From NCBI GenBank assembly GCA_020061995.1, contig JAGUXE010000017.1, positions 1 to 16,089 on the forward strand: 16,089 nucleotides of DNA, in the 5' to 3' direction. Below, one piece after another: positions 1 to 9,098 of this stretch. The translations under genes and the position numbers were made by a program. The notes beneath the pieces were generated by a model, which worked only from the letters and a program-made list of their open reading frames with translations, ran no database searches and was not told where the DNA came from. Numbering within the stretch: position 1 is the stretch's first letter; each line of letters starts with the position of its first letter. Source of the stretch: Ignavibacteriales bacterium (GTDB lineage Bacteria > Bacteroidota > Ignavibacteria > Ignavibacteriales > Ignavibacteriaceae).

Positions 1-4
1 CTAA

Positions 5-1270
5 TTGGATAAGTTTATTATTAACGGTGGAAAAAGATTAAATGGAAAGGTTAAAATCAGTGGTGCAAAAAATGCATCTTTAGCCTTAATGCCGGCAACG
101 ATTCTAACATCAGGTGACTCAACTTTATATGCAACTCCTGAGTTAAATGATGTATTTACAATGATTAAACTCTTAAATCAATTAGGTATTGAAACACAGT
201 TTAGCAATTACATCCTCACTTTAAACACCCAAAACATAACAAGTCAAACCGCACCGTACGAACACGTAAAAAAAATGCGTGCGTCAGTTTATGTACTTGG
301 TCCTCTTTTAGCAAGGTATGGTTATGCAAAAGTTTCCCTGCCGGGTGGATGTGCCTGGGGCCCAAGACCGATAAATTTACATATTGAAGGGTTAAAGAAA
401 CTTGGTGCAAATATCGAACTGGAGCAAGGATACATAATAGCAAAATCTAAAAAACTTCACGGGGCAAAAATAAATTTTGATAAACCATCTGTAGGCGCAA
501 CCGGTAATATTTTAATGGCTGCCTGCTTAGCGAAAGGAACAACAATACTTAACAATGCGGCGATGGAGCCGGAAATCACAAATCTTGTCCAGTTTCTTAT
601 TAATATGGGGGCAAAAATAAACGGCATTAATACTTCGATATTGGAAATTGAAGGTGTTGATGAACTTAAATCATCTGAGATAAATACAATCCCGGATCGT
701 ATTGAAGCAGGGACTCTATTGGTAGCTGCTGCAATGACAAAGGGGAGTATTACAATTGAAGGGGGAATAGATAGTCATCTCTATTCAATTTTATCAAAAT
801 TGGAAGATAGTGGTGCAAAATTAACTATTTCAAATAATGAAATCTCAATTGATGCTAAAGATATTGCACTAAATAGTGTTGATGTAACAACCGGAGTATT
901 TCCGGGTTATCCAACAGATATGCAAGCACAATGGATTGCGTATATGTCTCTGGCCAATGGAGTAAGTACAGTAACAGATACGGTTTATCTTGATAGATTT
1001 AGTCATGTATCTGAATTAACAAGATTAGGTGCTGAAATAACTGTTCAGGATAATAGTGCGATAATAAAAGGAGTTCCGCGTCTAAACGGAGCTAAAGTTA
1101 TGTCTACAGATTTAAGAGCAAGTGCTTCCCTCGTTCTTGCAGGTTTAGCCGCTGAAGGAACTACTGAAGTTTTGCGAGTCTACCATCTTGATCGCGGTTA
1201 TGAAAAACTTGAACAAAAGTTAAAGAATTTGGGTGCAGATATCGAGCGAGTCTCAACGCCTGAGTTTTAA
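5..1270 (+). CDS. murA: UDP-N-acetylglucosamine 1-carboxyvinyltransferase (MurA)
   Basis: Transfers enolpyruvate from PEP to UDP-GlcNAc in the cytoplasm, the first committed step of peptidoglycan synthesis. The 421-residue product matches the usual family length of about 420. Seen: GAKNAS at 20-25 with the substrate-binding Lys22, and the active-site loop PGGCAWGPRP at 113-122 with catalytic Cys116. Since this is Cys rather than Asp, the enzyme is expected to be fosfomycin-sensitive. The C-terminal DLRASASLVLAGL and HLDRGYEKL segments are also typical, as are the internal repeats of the EPSP-synthase fold. The start is a TTG directly after an in-frame TAA at 2-4, and the protein aligns with MurA from its first residues, so TTG is the likely start although any upstream ribosome binding site lies outside the window. 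The next gene starts 23 bases downstream on the same strand. The family call is secure. Confidence 0.96.
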   Translation: MDKFIINGGKRLNGKVKISGAKNASLALMPATILTSGDSTLYATPELNDVFTMIKLLNQLGIETQFSNYILTLNTQNITSQTAPYEHVKKMRASVYVLGPLLARYGYAKVSLPGGCAWGPRPINLHIEGLKKLGANIELEQGYIIAKSKKLHGAKINFDKPSVGATGNILMAACLAKGTTILNNAAMEPEITNLVQFLINMGAKINGINTSILEIEGVDELKSSEINTIPDRIEAGTLLVAAAMTKGSITIEGGIDSHLYSILSKLEDSGAKLTISNNEISIDAKDIALNSVDVTTGVFPGYPTDMQAQWIAYMSLANGVSTVTDTVYLDRFSHVSELTRLGAEITVQDNSAIIKGVPRLNGAKVMSTDLRASASLVLAGLAAEGTTEVLRVYHLDRGYEKLEQKLKNLGADIERVSTPEF

Positions 1271-1293
1271 TAACAAACTCACAATCAAATAAA

Positions 1294-3489
1294 ATGAAGA
1301 TCCCTCATTTAGTTAGAGATAATCTTTTCACATTTTTCATATTTCTAATTTTCATTTCAATAAACATTACCTTACTTATTCTTCCATTGACAAAATATGT
1401 AAGCTATGAATTCTTTGCATTGAATGGAGTATTCATTACAATTTTTTCTGCTTTTATCTTTTTGAGATTATTTAAAACCCTCAAATATCCTTTTACCTGG
1501 AAAAATCTTTTCTTTTCAAAATTGGTGTTGATCTTAATCGCAATCCCTGTTGCAGCTGTAGCGCTTCAATTATTTTTAAATGGAATATGTTCTGTATTTG
1601 AAGCAATACAATTCTATCTCGTTTTTACAATTCCAACAATTTTTGTGGGGTTGGCAATAGCCTCGTTTTCATTTTATTTAACTGAAAAATATTCATATAT
1701 CTTATCAGGCTTGATTTTCCTATTCTTTATGATTCTGCCGATTTTCGATTTTTATTTTTTACCGCAGGTTTATTTCTTCAATCCCCTGATTACATTTTTT
1801 CCGGGAACTATTTATGATGAATCGATTGAAGTAAATCAAATAATTGTAATATATCGGCTGATGGTTACACTCTTCTCAATAGCTATATTCGTATTTATCA
1901 ATAAATATTTGAACAAAAAGGAATTTGGAGGTATCAAAGAGAAATTTTATTTTATCACATTACTGATAATATTGTTTTTATCGTCATATTTAATTTATCC
2001 CCGAATTGGCTTCTCTACAACAACAGAAAGACTGACTAATTTTCTAACTAAAAAGTTAAAGACTGATAATTATACTATTCATTTTGATTCATCGATATCT
2101 TCTACAGAAATGGAGTACATCAAGCAACTTCATCAAATTTATTATTCAGAGTTACAGGAGTATTTTTCGAATGATGTTGACGGAAAAATCACATCTTTTG
2201 TCTTTAAGAATTCAATCCAAAAACATGAATTGATGGGATCTGAAAATGCAGATGTCGCTAAACCATGGCTTAAACAAATCTATATAACTAGAGAGAGTTA
2301 TGAATCAACCCTAAAACATGAATTGGCACATATCTTTGCCGGTGAATTTGGTGCGGATCCATTTAGAGTACATCCTTATTTTAATTTTGCTTTAATCGAA
2401 GGTATTGCCATGGCGGCTGAAGACGATTATGCAAATTATAAATTAATTGATTTAGTCGCGTCGTCGAGGAATACAGAATATGAATTGAACCCGTTAATAC
2501 TTTTTAGTAATAGAAATTTTTTTGTAAATGCATCGAGCATTGGATATGTCAATTCGGGAGTGTTTGTAAAATTTATTGCTTCAAAATTCGGAATGAATAA
2601 AATCAAAAATTGGTATAAAGGAGAAAATTTAGAAAATCTAATTTCTATATCGAGTCAGGAGTTAGATTCATTATTTAAAGCATACATTAATGATGAGCAG
2701 CAGCAGAAAATTTCATTTAATACTTTGAAATACTATTTTGGAAGATCCTCCATTTTTATGAAGGAATGTCCTCGTTTTGTCGCCAATAAATTGAAGGAGG
2801 CAAACAGAATGTATCATAATAAAAAGTATGCTGAGGCATTAAAAATTTTTGAAATACTAAGTTTATCAACAAATAGTCCACAAGTTTTATATGGTAGAAT
2901 AGCAACCTTATCTGAATTAACATTAAAAGATTCTGCACTTAATCTGTTAAATAGTGAAATCAATTACTTTGAAAAAAGTGGTGCATATTTTTCAATACTT
3001 TTAACTAAAGCTGATTTGCTCCATCTAACGGGGAAAGTGATTGAGGCAAATTCTTTATATGATTCACTAATAAATTATCAAATTACTCCTGATTTTACAT
3101 CCGCAGTTTTATTAAGAAAATGGTTGAATGAAAATGGGTACCTACTCCACTACTTATCAACCAAAAGAGAAGAACGATCAGAAATAGTAATTGATCTGAT
3201 GAATGAAAACATAATTCCTAAACTGTTTTTATCACTAACAAATTCAAATGAAAAATATAAGAATAGAGTAGATTCAATCTTCTTAAACTTTGTGGCAAAC
3301 CTACAATCCGGACAAAAATATTATGATTTTTTTGAAGATAAAATACTCTCTGAGCAAATAATCAAGCGACTGTCTCAACATTTCTTTCGAAGAGGAGATT
3401 ACGTAAAAGCTTTTTATCTACTCGATCAAATCCATGAACCTACTGTAATATTTTCTGAAATTAGATCACGGTTAAAGAGAATAAAATAG
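1294..3489 (+). CDS. Seven-helix membrane protein with HELAH metallopeptidase motif and TPR-like tail
   Basis: I do not recognise a named family. The first 235 residues hold about seven hydrophobic helices (roughly 11-33, 39-60, 73-98, 106-129, 136-157, 181-203, 217-235). Basic loops after helices 2, 4 and 6 suggest a cytoplasmic N-terminus, which would put the rest of the protein outside the inner membrane. Residues 340-346 read LKHELAH, a zinc HExxH motif (H342, E343, H346), and ALIEGIA supplies E369 as a plausible third ligand, the spacing seen in gluzincin / peptidase-MA-like enzymes. From about 500 onward the sequence is helical with TPR-like repeats (near 506-550, 575-610 and 690-720). 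A membrane-bound, periplasm-facing zinc peptidase with a protein-binding tail is therefore inferred; its substrate is unknown. There is no strong Shine-Dalgarno before the ATG. It lies 23 bases after murA and may share its transcript. Confidence 0.82.
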   Translation: MKIPHLVRDNLFTFFIFLIFISINITLLILPLTKYVSYEFFALNGVFITIFSAFIFLRLFKTLKYPFTWKNLFFSKLVLILIAIPVAAVALQLFLNGICSVFEAIQFYLVFTIPTIFVGLAIASFSFYLTEKYSYILSGLIFLFFMILPIFDFYFLPQVYFFNPLITFFPGTIYDESIEVNQIIVIYRLMVTLFSIAIFVFINKYLNKKEFGGIKEKFYFITLLIILFLSSYLIYPRIGFSTTTERLTNFLTKKLKTDNYTIHFDSSISSTEMEYIKQLHQIYYSELQEYFSNDVDGKITSFVFKNSIQKHELMGSENADVAKPWLKQIYITRESYESTLKHELAHIFAGEFGADPFRVHPYFNFALIEGIAMAAEDDYANYKLIDLVASSRNTEYELNPLILFSNRNFFVNASSIGYVNSGVFVKFIASKFGMNKIKNWYKGENLENLISISSQELDSLFKAYINDEQQQKISFNTLKYYFGRSSIFMKECPRFVANKLKEANRMYHNKKYAEALKIFEILSLSTNSPQVLYGRIATLSELTLKDSALNLLNSEINYFEKSGAYFSILLTKADLLHLTGKVIEANSLYDSLINYQITPDFTSAVLLRKWLNENGYLLHYLSTKREERSEIVIDLMNENIIPKLFLSLTNSNEKYKNRVDSIFLNFVANLQSGQKYYDFFEDKILSEQIIKRLSQHFFRRGDYVKAFYLLDQIHEPTVIFSEIRSRLKRIK

Positions 3490-3589
3490 TTTTCCTCATT
3501 AATCCGGTTTATTTATTAATTAAAATTGCTTTGTATATTGCAGTCAGCAAACAAAATTAGTTTTTAAAACCATTCAATATGAAGATATC

Positions 3590-4666
3590 ATGAAAAAGGA
3601 AATAGGTAGTAAAGGCATTAATCAAGGATTAACTAATATCTTTCTTGGAATAATTACTGCATTTATTGTACTGATTATTCTCATGGAAATTAAATCTATC
3701 TTAATTCCAATTACTTTTGCTGTCATCTTAACTTTTCTATTCCATCCAGTAGTTGATTACGCCAAAAAGTATAAAATACCAAAATCCGTCTCAATAATAT
3801 TGATTTTATTCATCGTATTTGGCTTAGCATATTTTCTACTGTTAATTTTACTCTCATCAGTTCAAAGTATTTCATTAAAATCCGGTTTCTATCTACAACG
3901 CCTCGAATTATTAATGGTAACGATCCTTGAACCATTCAATTTAACCATGAATGAATTCTTTTCGATGCTTAATATTTCAAATGACAAAAACATTGCAAAT
4001 GAGGTAGTGGAAAAACTATTTTCAACAGGAATAGTTCAACAAACATTTATTTCTGTCTCTTCATTTATAGGTGACCTACTAATTATTATGATTTTTTGGC
4101 TCTTTATGATTTTTGGAAAGAGTAAATTTGATTTGAAACTTCAAACCGCTTTTGGTGTTTATGGCGAAGAAGTTTTCACCTCGATAAATAAAGTGAATAA
4201 TCAAGTACAATCATATATTTTTATAAAAACAATCATCAGTTTTGTGACCGGAGCTATTGTAACTATTATACTATTAATATTTGGAGTAGATTTCGCACTC
4301 CTATTTGGTTTCCTCACATTCACATTAAATTATATACCCAATATTGGTTCATTAGTTGCAACCATTTTCCCCGTTATTATCGTTTTTATGCAATTCGGTT
4401 TTGGCTTTTATTCAATAATTATAATTTCTCTGTTAAGTGTTAATCAGTTTGTTATAGGTAATTTTATTGAACCCCATTATCTGGGCAAACATCTAAATTT
4501 AAGTCCGGTCTTTGTTTTATTTTCTCTAATATTTTGGGGTTGGGTATGGGGAATTACCGGAATGTTTTTAGCCGTTCCCATTGCAGCAATTTTGAAGATA
4601 ATTTGTGGAAGTATTGAACCGTTAAAACCATTTGCAATTTTAATGGGGGGCAATACCCTGGAATAA
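3590..4666 (+). CDS. AI-2E / PerM family membrane transporter
   Basis: A 358-residue polytopic inner-membrane protein of the AI-2E exporter / PerM family (PF01594-type). Members include TqsA-like exporters and Na+/H+ antiporter-like permeases, so the substrate cannot be read from sequence. Seen: paired N-terminal helices at about 16-55, another at 67-92, a soluble segment at about 95-150 as usual for the family, then helices from about 155 to 340. Family hallmarks are YIPNIGSLVA at 248-257, NFIEPHYLGKHLNLSP at 291-306 and the terminal GWVWGITGMFLAVPIAA at 317-333. Length is typical. A 100-base gap precedes it, with no obvious Shine-Dalgarno. Its TAA stop lies one base before the start of the CCA enzyme gene, so the two are very probably co-transcribed and translationally coupled, though no functional link is obvious. 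Confidence 0.92.
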   Translation: MKKEIGSKGINQGLTNIFLGIITAFIVLIILMEIKSILIPITFAVILTFLFHPVVDYAKKYKIPKSVSIILILFIVFGLAYFLLLILLSSVQSISLKSGFYLQRLELLMVTILEPFNLTMNEFFSMLNISNDKNIANEVVEKLFSTGIVQQTFISVSSFIGDLLIIMIFWLFMIFGKSKFDLKLQTAFGVYGEEVFTSINKVNNQVQSYIFIKTIISFVTGAIVTIILLIFGVDFALLFGFLTFTLNYIPNIGSLVATIFPVIIVFMQFGFGFYSIIIISLLSVNQFVIGNFIEPHYLGKHLNLSPVFVLFSLIFWGWVWGITGMFLAVPIAAILKIICGSIEPLKPFAILMGGNTLE

Positions 4667-4667
4667 T

Positions 4668-6104
4668 ATGGTAAAAAGAAGATCTTTTAAAAGAGAATTG
4701 GATAAGTTTGAATTTCTTAATGTTGCTTCTGAAGTCGCAAACGAGGTAGAATGCAAAGTCTTTTTAGTCGGTGGATTTGTACGGGATATGATTCTATCTC
4801 GAAAAAAGCTTGAGATGGACTTTTTAATTGTTGGTGATGGACCCTCATTCGCAATCAAATTTGCCAATAAACTCGGGATTTCTCAGATTAATATTTTTAA
4901 GAATTATGGTACTGCCCATTTCAAATATCAAGATTTTGATCTGGAATTTGTAGGTGCTCGAAGAGAATCTTATACTCACCAAACGAGAAATCCTATCATA
5001 ACTCAAGGGACTTTCGATGATGATATTCAGAGAAGAGATTTCACGATAAATACCTTAGCGATATCAATTAATCAGGAGAATTTTGGTAAACTCATTGATC
5101 TCCATAATGGCTATGATGATATGATTTCACAAATTATCAAAACACCACTCGATCCATATATAACCTTTAATGATGACCCGCTTAGAATAATGCGTGCAAT
5201 CAGGTTTGCTACACAATTGAATTTTGAAATTAGTCCCCCCACCATTGATGCAATTAAACAAATGCGAGATCGACTTTCCATTATTTCTCAGGAAAGGATT
5301 ACAGATGAGTTGTTCAAGATCCTTGCTTCTCCGATTCCTTCAATAGGACTAATTTACTTATTCAATACAAAAGTTATGGAAATTATTTTTCCGGAGATTG
5401 CAAATTTAGCCGGAGTTGAACAAAGAAAAGATTATCATCACAAAGATGTTTTTTATCATACATGCAAGGTGGTTGATAATATTGCTCAAAATACTGACAA
5501 TGTTTATCTTAGATTTGCTGCCCTGGTGCATGACATCGCAAAACCCCATACAAAAAGATTTGTTGAGGGGACTGGATGGACTTTTCACGGACACGAAGAT
5601 TTGGGTGCGAAATTAATGAAATCAATTTTCATCAGATTAAAACTCCCCATGCATAAACTGGAGTACGTTAAAACTCTTGTAAAATTACATCTTCGTCCAA
5701 TTGCACTAGCAAAAGAAATTGTTACTGATTCAGCAATTAGAAGATTAATTGTTGAGGCTGATGAGTTTCTTGAAGATTTAATAACGCTTTGTCGGGCAGA
5801 TATCACAAGTAAGAATCCTGATAAAGTAACTAAGTATCTTAAAAACTATGATCGGGTAATGAATCGTGTTTTGGAAGTAAAAGAAATTGACAGACTTCGC
5901 GCTTTCCAATCACCTGTTCGTGGTGAGGAGATTATGTCGATTCTTAAACTTAAACCCTCCAAAATGGTTGGAATTATTAAATCCTCTATCGAAGATGCAA
6001 TTCTTGAGGGAATTATCCCGAACACCTACGAAGCATCATATGATTACATGATGAAGAACTACAAAAAATGGATAGATGATTATAACTTGTCTAACGAGAG
6101 TTAA
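4668..6104 (+). CDS. cca: CCA-adding tRNA nucleotidyltransferase with HD domain
   Basis: Adds or repairs the 3' CCA of tRNA in the cytoplasm. Order of domains in 478 residues: class II nucleotidyltransferase head with VGGFVRD at 34-40, the metal site EMD at 49-51, the ARRESY motif at 97-102 and RRDFTINTLA at 122-131. The base-recognition/neck region follows with NDDPLRIMRAIRFA at 168-181, then an HD domain with H264 and the LVHDIAKP core (H288, D289) and GHE at 308-310. The tail carries the VRGEEIM...LKPSKMVG...EGII segment typical of bacterial HD-type CCA enzymes. Oddity: the usual catalytic DxD reads E-M-D, so the first carboxylate is Glu49 in place of Asp. Poly(A) polymerase shares the head domain, but the HD domain and tail favour CCA addition. 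It begins one base after the AI-2E family gene. Confidence 0.9.
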   Translation: MVKRRSFKRELDKFEFLNVASEVANEVECKVFLVGGFVRDMILSRKKLEMDFLIVGDGPSFAIKFANKLGISQINIFKNYGTAHFKYQDFDLEFVGARRESYTHQTRNPIITQGTFDDDIQRRDFTINTLAISINQENFGKLIDLHNGYDDMISQIIKTPLDPYITFNDDPLRIMRAIRFATQLNFEISPPTIDAIKQMRDRLSIISQERITDELFKILASPIPSIGLIYLFNTKVMEIIFPEIANLAGVEQRKDYHHKDVFYHTCKVVDNIAQNTDNVYLRFAALVHDIAKPHTKRFVEGTGWTFHGHEDLGAKLMKSIFIRLKLPMHKLEYVKTLVKLHLRPIALAKEIVTDSAIRRLIVEADEFLEDLITLCRADITSKNPDKVTKYLKNYDRVMNRVLEVKEIDRLRAFQSPVRGEEIMSILKLKPSKMVGIIKSSIEDAILEGIIPNTYEASYDYMMKNYKKWIDDYNLSNES

Positions 6105-6281
6105 AGATTTTGTGATTCGACTATTCCCAAATTATTCCTAACCTACTAAAATTAACCGAATATTTATTCTATTTGCCGCTCATAACTAATTAAAATTTGT
6201 AGTATTCGTTTTCCATATTTTAACGCTCGGAATTTTATCGAATTAAAAGTTTATTTTGAAATTCATTTAACAGCGGAACTT

Positions 6282-6299
6282 ATTGAATTTTAATTCAAT
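6282..6299. repeat. 8+8 inverted repeat upstream of the efflux operon
   Basis: Within the 258-base gap 6105-6362, ATTGAATT and AATTCAAT form a perfect 8-base inverted repeat around a TT spacer, about 65 bases before the TolC-type start. Its size and place would suit a dimeric repressor operator at the operon promoter, but the region is so AT-rich that chance is a real alternative. The rest of the gap shows no gene and no clear terminator for the upstream gene. Confidence 0.3.
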
Positions 6300-6352
6300 T
6301 AAAAGATATATAACTTATTAAGTTTATTAAAATACTTTTTAAATCCAATTTC

Positions 6353-6356
6353 GGAG
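6353..6356 (+). promoter_or_regulatory. Shine-Dalgarno GGAG for the TolC-type gene
   Basis: GGAG stands six bases before the ATG at 6363, one of the few clear ribosome binding sites in the window, and it fixes the start directly ahead of the signal peptide. Confidence 0.6.
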
Positions 6357-6362
6357 TGAATA

Positions 6363-7694
6363 ATGCACTACAATAAATATTTTGTAATAATACTTCTTTT
6401 GTCATCAACTTCATTTCCTCAGAAGAACATGAAATTAAATGATGCGGTTGAAATAGCTTTAAGAAGAAATACACAACTACAAAAATCACTGGAATCAATT
6501 AATAGTTATGAATCAAATGCTAAAGCCGCATTTGGTGCATTGCTTCCGACATTAAATGCCAGTGCCGGTTGGAATTGGACTCGTTCTGAAGATGAAGGGG
6601 GTGAGGTAAATATCGGTGGGAGCGTATTAACGGTTCCTAAGCAGGTATCTGAATCCCGAAATTATTCTGCCGGATTAAGCAGCGGATGGAATTTGTTTGA
6701 CGGTCTTTCCAATTATGCAAATCTTTCGAGAAACCGTAATAACCTTGAAGCAGCAAAATTTAGTCTTGAAAGAATTAAGCAAGATATTATTTATCAAACA
6801 GTTAGCTTTTATTTCGATGTTTTAAATGCCGAAAAACTATTAAAAGTTAAAGAAGAAGACCTTAAATGGAATCAGAAAAATTATGAAATAATTTACGAGA
6901 GAAATAAACTTGGCGCAGTTACTAAAGCTGACGTTTATGCTCAACAAGTAAAACTAGGAAATGCTGAATTAGAATTAATTAAAGCCAAAAATAGTTTAGA
7001 GACTATAAAAAGTGGAATGCTCTATTATTTAGGACTTGATGTTTTGGAAGTCTATTCTTTCGAAGATCCACAATATAAGAATAACGATATCGATCCATCA
7101 TCGGATGATTTTCAAATCGATTCGAATATTTCCGAATTAATTAATAGTGCTTTAAAAAATCGAGCCGACTATAAGAGTTCACAGTTTTTTCTTGAAAGTG
7201 CCTATCAAAGCATAAATATGGCTAAAGCCGGTCATCTTCCAACGTTAAGAAACTATGCAAGTTTTGGACTTCGATCAAATCAATTAAAGAATTTGGCTGA
7301 TTCAAAAACATATCAATTTGGACTATCACTTGATATCCCAATTTTTTCCGGATGGAGTGTCGATAATAGAATTCAGTTGGCTGAGGTTGAAGCTAAAACC
7401 CGTCAACTTGATTTAGCTGATTTGGAACGTTCGATTAAAAGGGATTTACAAAAGAATTATCTCGATTTAACTGCTTCAGAAAAACGTGTTGATGTAAGTA
7501 AAAAGAATGTGACTGCAGCTGAGGAAAACAGAAAAATTGAAGAAGAAAAGTATTTTCTCGGTTCTACAACATTACTTAATGTACTAATTGCGAATTCAGA
7601 ATATACCAACGCTTTAAGCGGTTATATTAATGCACAGTATGAATACCTCAAGTTGAAAACCCAAGCAGAGTATCTTTTAGGAACATTAAAATAG
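6363..7694 (+). CDS. TolC-family outer membrane efflux protein
   Basis: Outer-membrane channel of a tripartite efflux or secretion machine. The 443-residue length is normal for the OEP family (two PF02321-type repeats). Seen: an N-terminal signal peptide (basic start, hydrophobic FVIILLLSS, likely cleavage near residue 20), then KLNDAVEIALRRNTQLQ, the classic opening of an OEP protein. Two long alpha-hairpin halves follow (about 25-215 and 235-440) with heptad-like stretches such as the region around EKLLKVKEEDLKWNQKNYE. The strand motifs GLSSGWNLFDG near 102 and GLSLDIPIFSGW near 322 are the paired beta/turn elements of the two halves. It is first in an efflux locus followed by adaptor, ABC ATPase and two permeases, and 59 bases separate it from the adaptor. 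The substrate is not evident. Confidence 0.93.
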   Translation: MHYNKYFVIILLLSSTSFPQKNMKLNDAVEIALRRNTQLQKSLESINSYESNAKAAFGALLPTLNASAGWNWTRSEDEGGEVNIGGSVLTVPKQVSESRNYSAGLSSGWNLFDGLSNYANLSRNRNNLEAAKFSLERIKQDIIYQTVSFYFDVLNAEKLLKVKEEDLKWNQKNYEIIYERNKLGAVTKADVYAQQVKLGNAELELIKAKNSLETIKSGMLYYLGLDVLEVYSFEDPQYKNNDIDPSSDDFQIDSNISELINSALKNRADYKSSQFFLESAYQSINMAKAGHLPTLRNYASFGLRSNQLKNLADSKTYQFGLSLDIPIFSGWSVDNRIQLAEVEAKTRQLDLADLERSIKRDLQKNYLDLTASEKRVDVSKKNVTAAEENRKIEEEKYFLGSTTLLNVLIANSEYTNALSGYINAQYEYLKLKTQAEYLLGTLK

Positions 7695-7753
7695 TTAAGT
7701 TGAATTTCAATCTGTTTATTTAAGATTTATAGAAATAAAGGAGTGCTATCATT

Positions 7754-9025
7754 ATGGCAAACGGAAATAAAAAATCAAAGAAAAAATTATTCATCTTCGG
7801 CGGACTCGGATTATTATTGGTTGTTGTGGTCATACTTGTAATTTTTCAAGGGAATAAGGAAGAAATAATACCGGTTGTAACTGAAAAAGTTCAAAAGAGG
7901 ACTGTTACCCAGACTGTTACAGCTATCGGAAAAATTAATCCTGAATTTCAAGTTAAAATTACTCCCGAGGTCACCGGTGAAATTGTATATCTTCCTGTTA
8001 AAGAAGGGGATCAAGTAAAAAAAGGAGATGTTTTAATAAAGATAAAATCGGATTATTATTTGGCTCAAAAACAGAGAGCAGATGCAGCATTACAATCAGC
8101 TAAAGCAGGGTTATCACAAAGAAAAGCCGAACTTGATAAAGTAACCTCGGATTATAAGAGAGTTAAAGAATTGCACTCTAAAAATTTAGTGAGTGATTCA
8201 GAAATTGAAGCCACAAAAAGTCAATATTTATCAGTCCAGGCAATGTACGAAGGAGCACAAGCTTCTGTTCTTCAAAGTGATGCTGCTCTTCGTGAGGCTC
8301 TCGAACAACTTTATAAAACAACAATTACTTCACCTATGAATGGGACTGTTAGTATTCTAAATGTTGAACTTGGTGAACGTGTACTTGGTAGCGGATTTAG
8401 CCAAGGAACAGATCTGATGACTGTATCAGACCTCGCAAATATGGAAGCGATTGTTGATGTGGATGAAAATGATGTCCCACTTATTTCAGTGGGGGATACT
8501 TCAAGAATAAAAATAGATGCTTTTGGAGCTAGAGTGTTTACCGCCGTAGTTACACAAATTGGAAATAGTGCAAAACAATCAGGTTTTGGTACACAGGAAC
8601 AAGTAATAAATTTTGAAGTAAAAATCAAATTGATTGAGATTGATAAAAACCTCCGTCCGGGAATGTCTTGTAATGCCAAAATTGAAACCGAAACAAAATC
8701 TAATGTTATATCCGTACCAATTCAGTCGGTAACTGCACGAAGTGATGAAAAACCTGAAGAAGCAGATGGAGAAGAAGTAATTAACGGAAATAAAAAAGCG
8801 GATGAAAAAATTCAAGAAATAGTATTCATCATCGAAAATAATAAAGCGAAATCGATGAAAGTTGAAACCGGTATTAGTGATGATAACTACATAGAAATCA
8901 AAAAGGGTTTAGATGTTGATAAAGAAGTTGTTACCGGAAGTTATCGTGCGATTTCACGTGAATTGAAAGATGGAAGTCTTGTCACCGTTGAAAGCAAAAA
9001 AACATTTGGTAGTGAGAAGAAGTAG
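7754..9025 (+). CDS. Periplasmic adaptor (MacA/HlyD-type membrane fusion protein)
   Basis: Bridges the inner-membrane ABC permease and the outer-membrane channel. In 423 residues: a basic N-terminus and one membrane anchor at about 11-31, the first half of the barrel-sandwich (lipoyl-like) domain at about 66-100 (PEVTGEIVYLPVKEGDQVKKGD), an alpha-hairpin coiled coil at about 103-187, then the second lipoyl half (TTITSPMNGTVSILNVELGERV, 189-210). A beta-barrel and membrane-proximal domain complete it. A charged Glu/Lys-rich insertion near 327-348 interrupts the last domain. The anchor, instead of a lipobox, resembles MacA. AAAGGAG at 7737-7743 lies ten bases before the ATG, supporting this start. 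It lies between the TolC-type channel and the ATPase gene, as expected for an adaptor of a MacB-type system. Confidence 0.94.
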   Translation: MANGNKKSKKKLFIFGGLGLLLVVVVILVIFQGNKEEIIPVVTEKVQKRTVTQTVTAIGKINPEFQVKITPEVTGEIVYLPVKEGDQVKKGDVLIKIKSDYYLAQKQRADAALQSAKAGLSQRKAELDKVTSDYKRVKELHSKNLVSDSEIEATKSQYLSVQAMYEGAQASVLQSDAALREALEQLYKTTITSPMNGTVSILNVELGERVLGSGFSQGTDLMTVSDLANMEAIVDVDENDVPLISVGDTSRIKIDAFGARVFTAVVTQIGNSAKQSGFGTQEQVINFEVKIKLIEIDKNLRPGMSCNAKIETETKSNVISVPIQSVTARSDEKPEEADGEEVINGNKKADEKIQEIVFIIENNKAKSMKVETGISDDNYIEIKKGLDVDKEVVTGSYRAISRELKDGSLVTVESKKTFGSEKK

Positions 9026-9098
9026 ATATATCAATAATTCAGTTTACAGTTAAATTATTTTGAATTTTTAGTTATACATATTACAAATTGGCAAAAAC

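Noticed and set aside
8311..8679. 122-codon open frame on the - strand
   Set aside because: Lies wholly inside the adaptor gene, has no recognisable domain, and the + strand frame carries clear family motifs.
9033..9059. AATAATT/AATTATT inverted repeat between adaptor and ATPase genes
   Set aside because: All A-T stem of seven bases with a 13-base loop in AT-rich DNA; easily chance and no T-tail.
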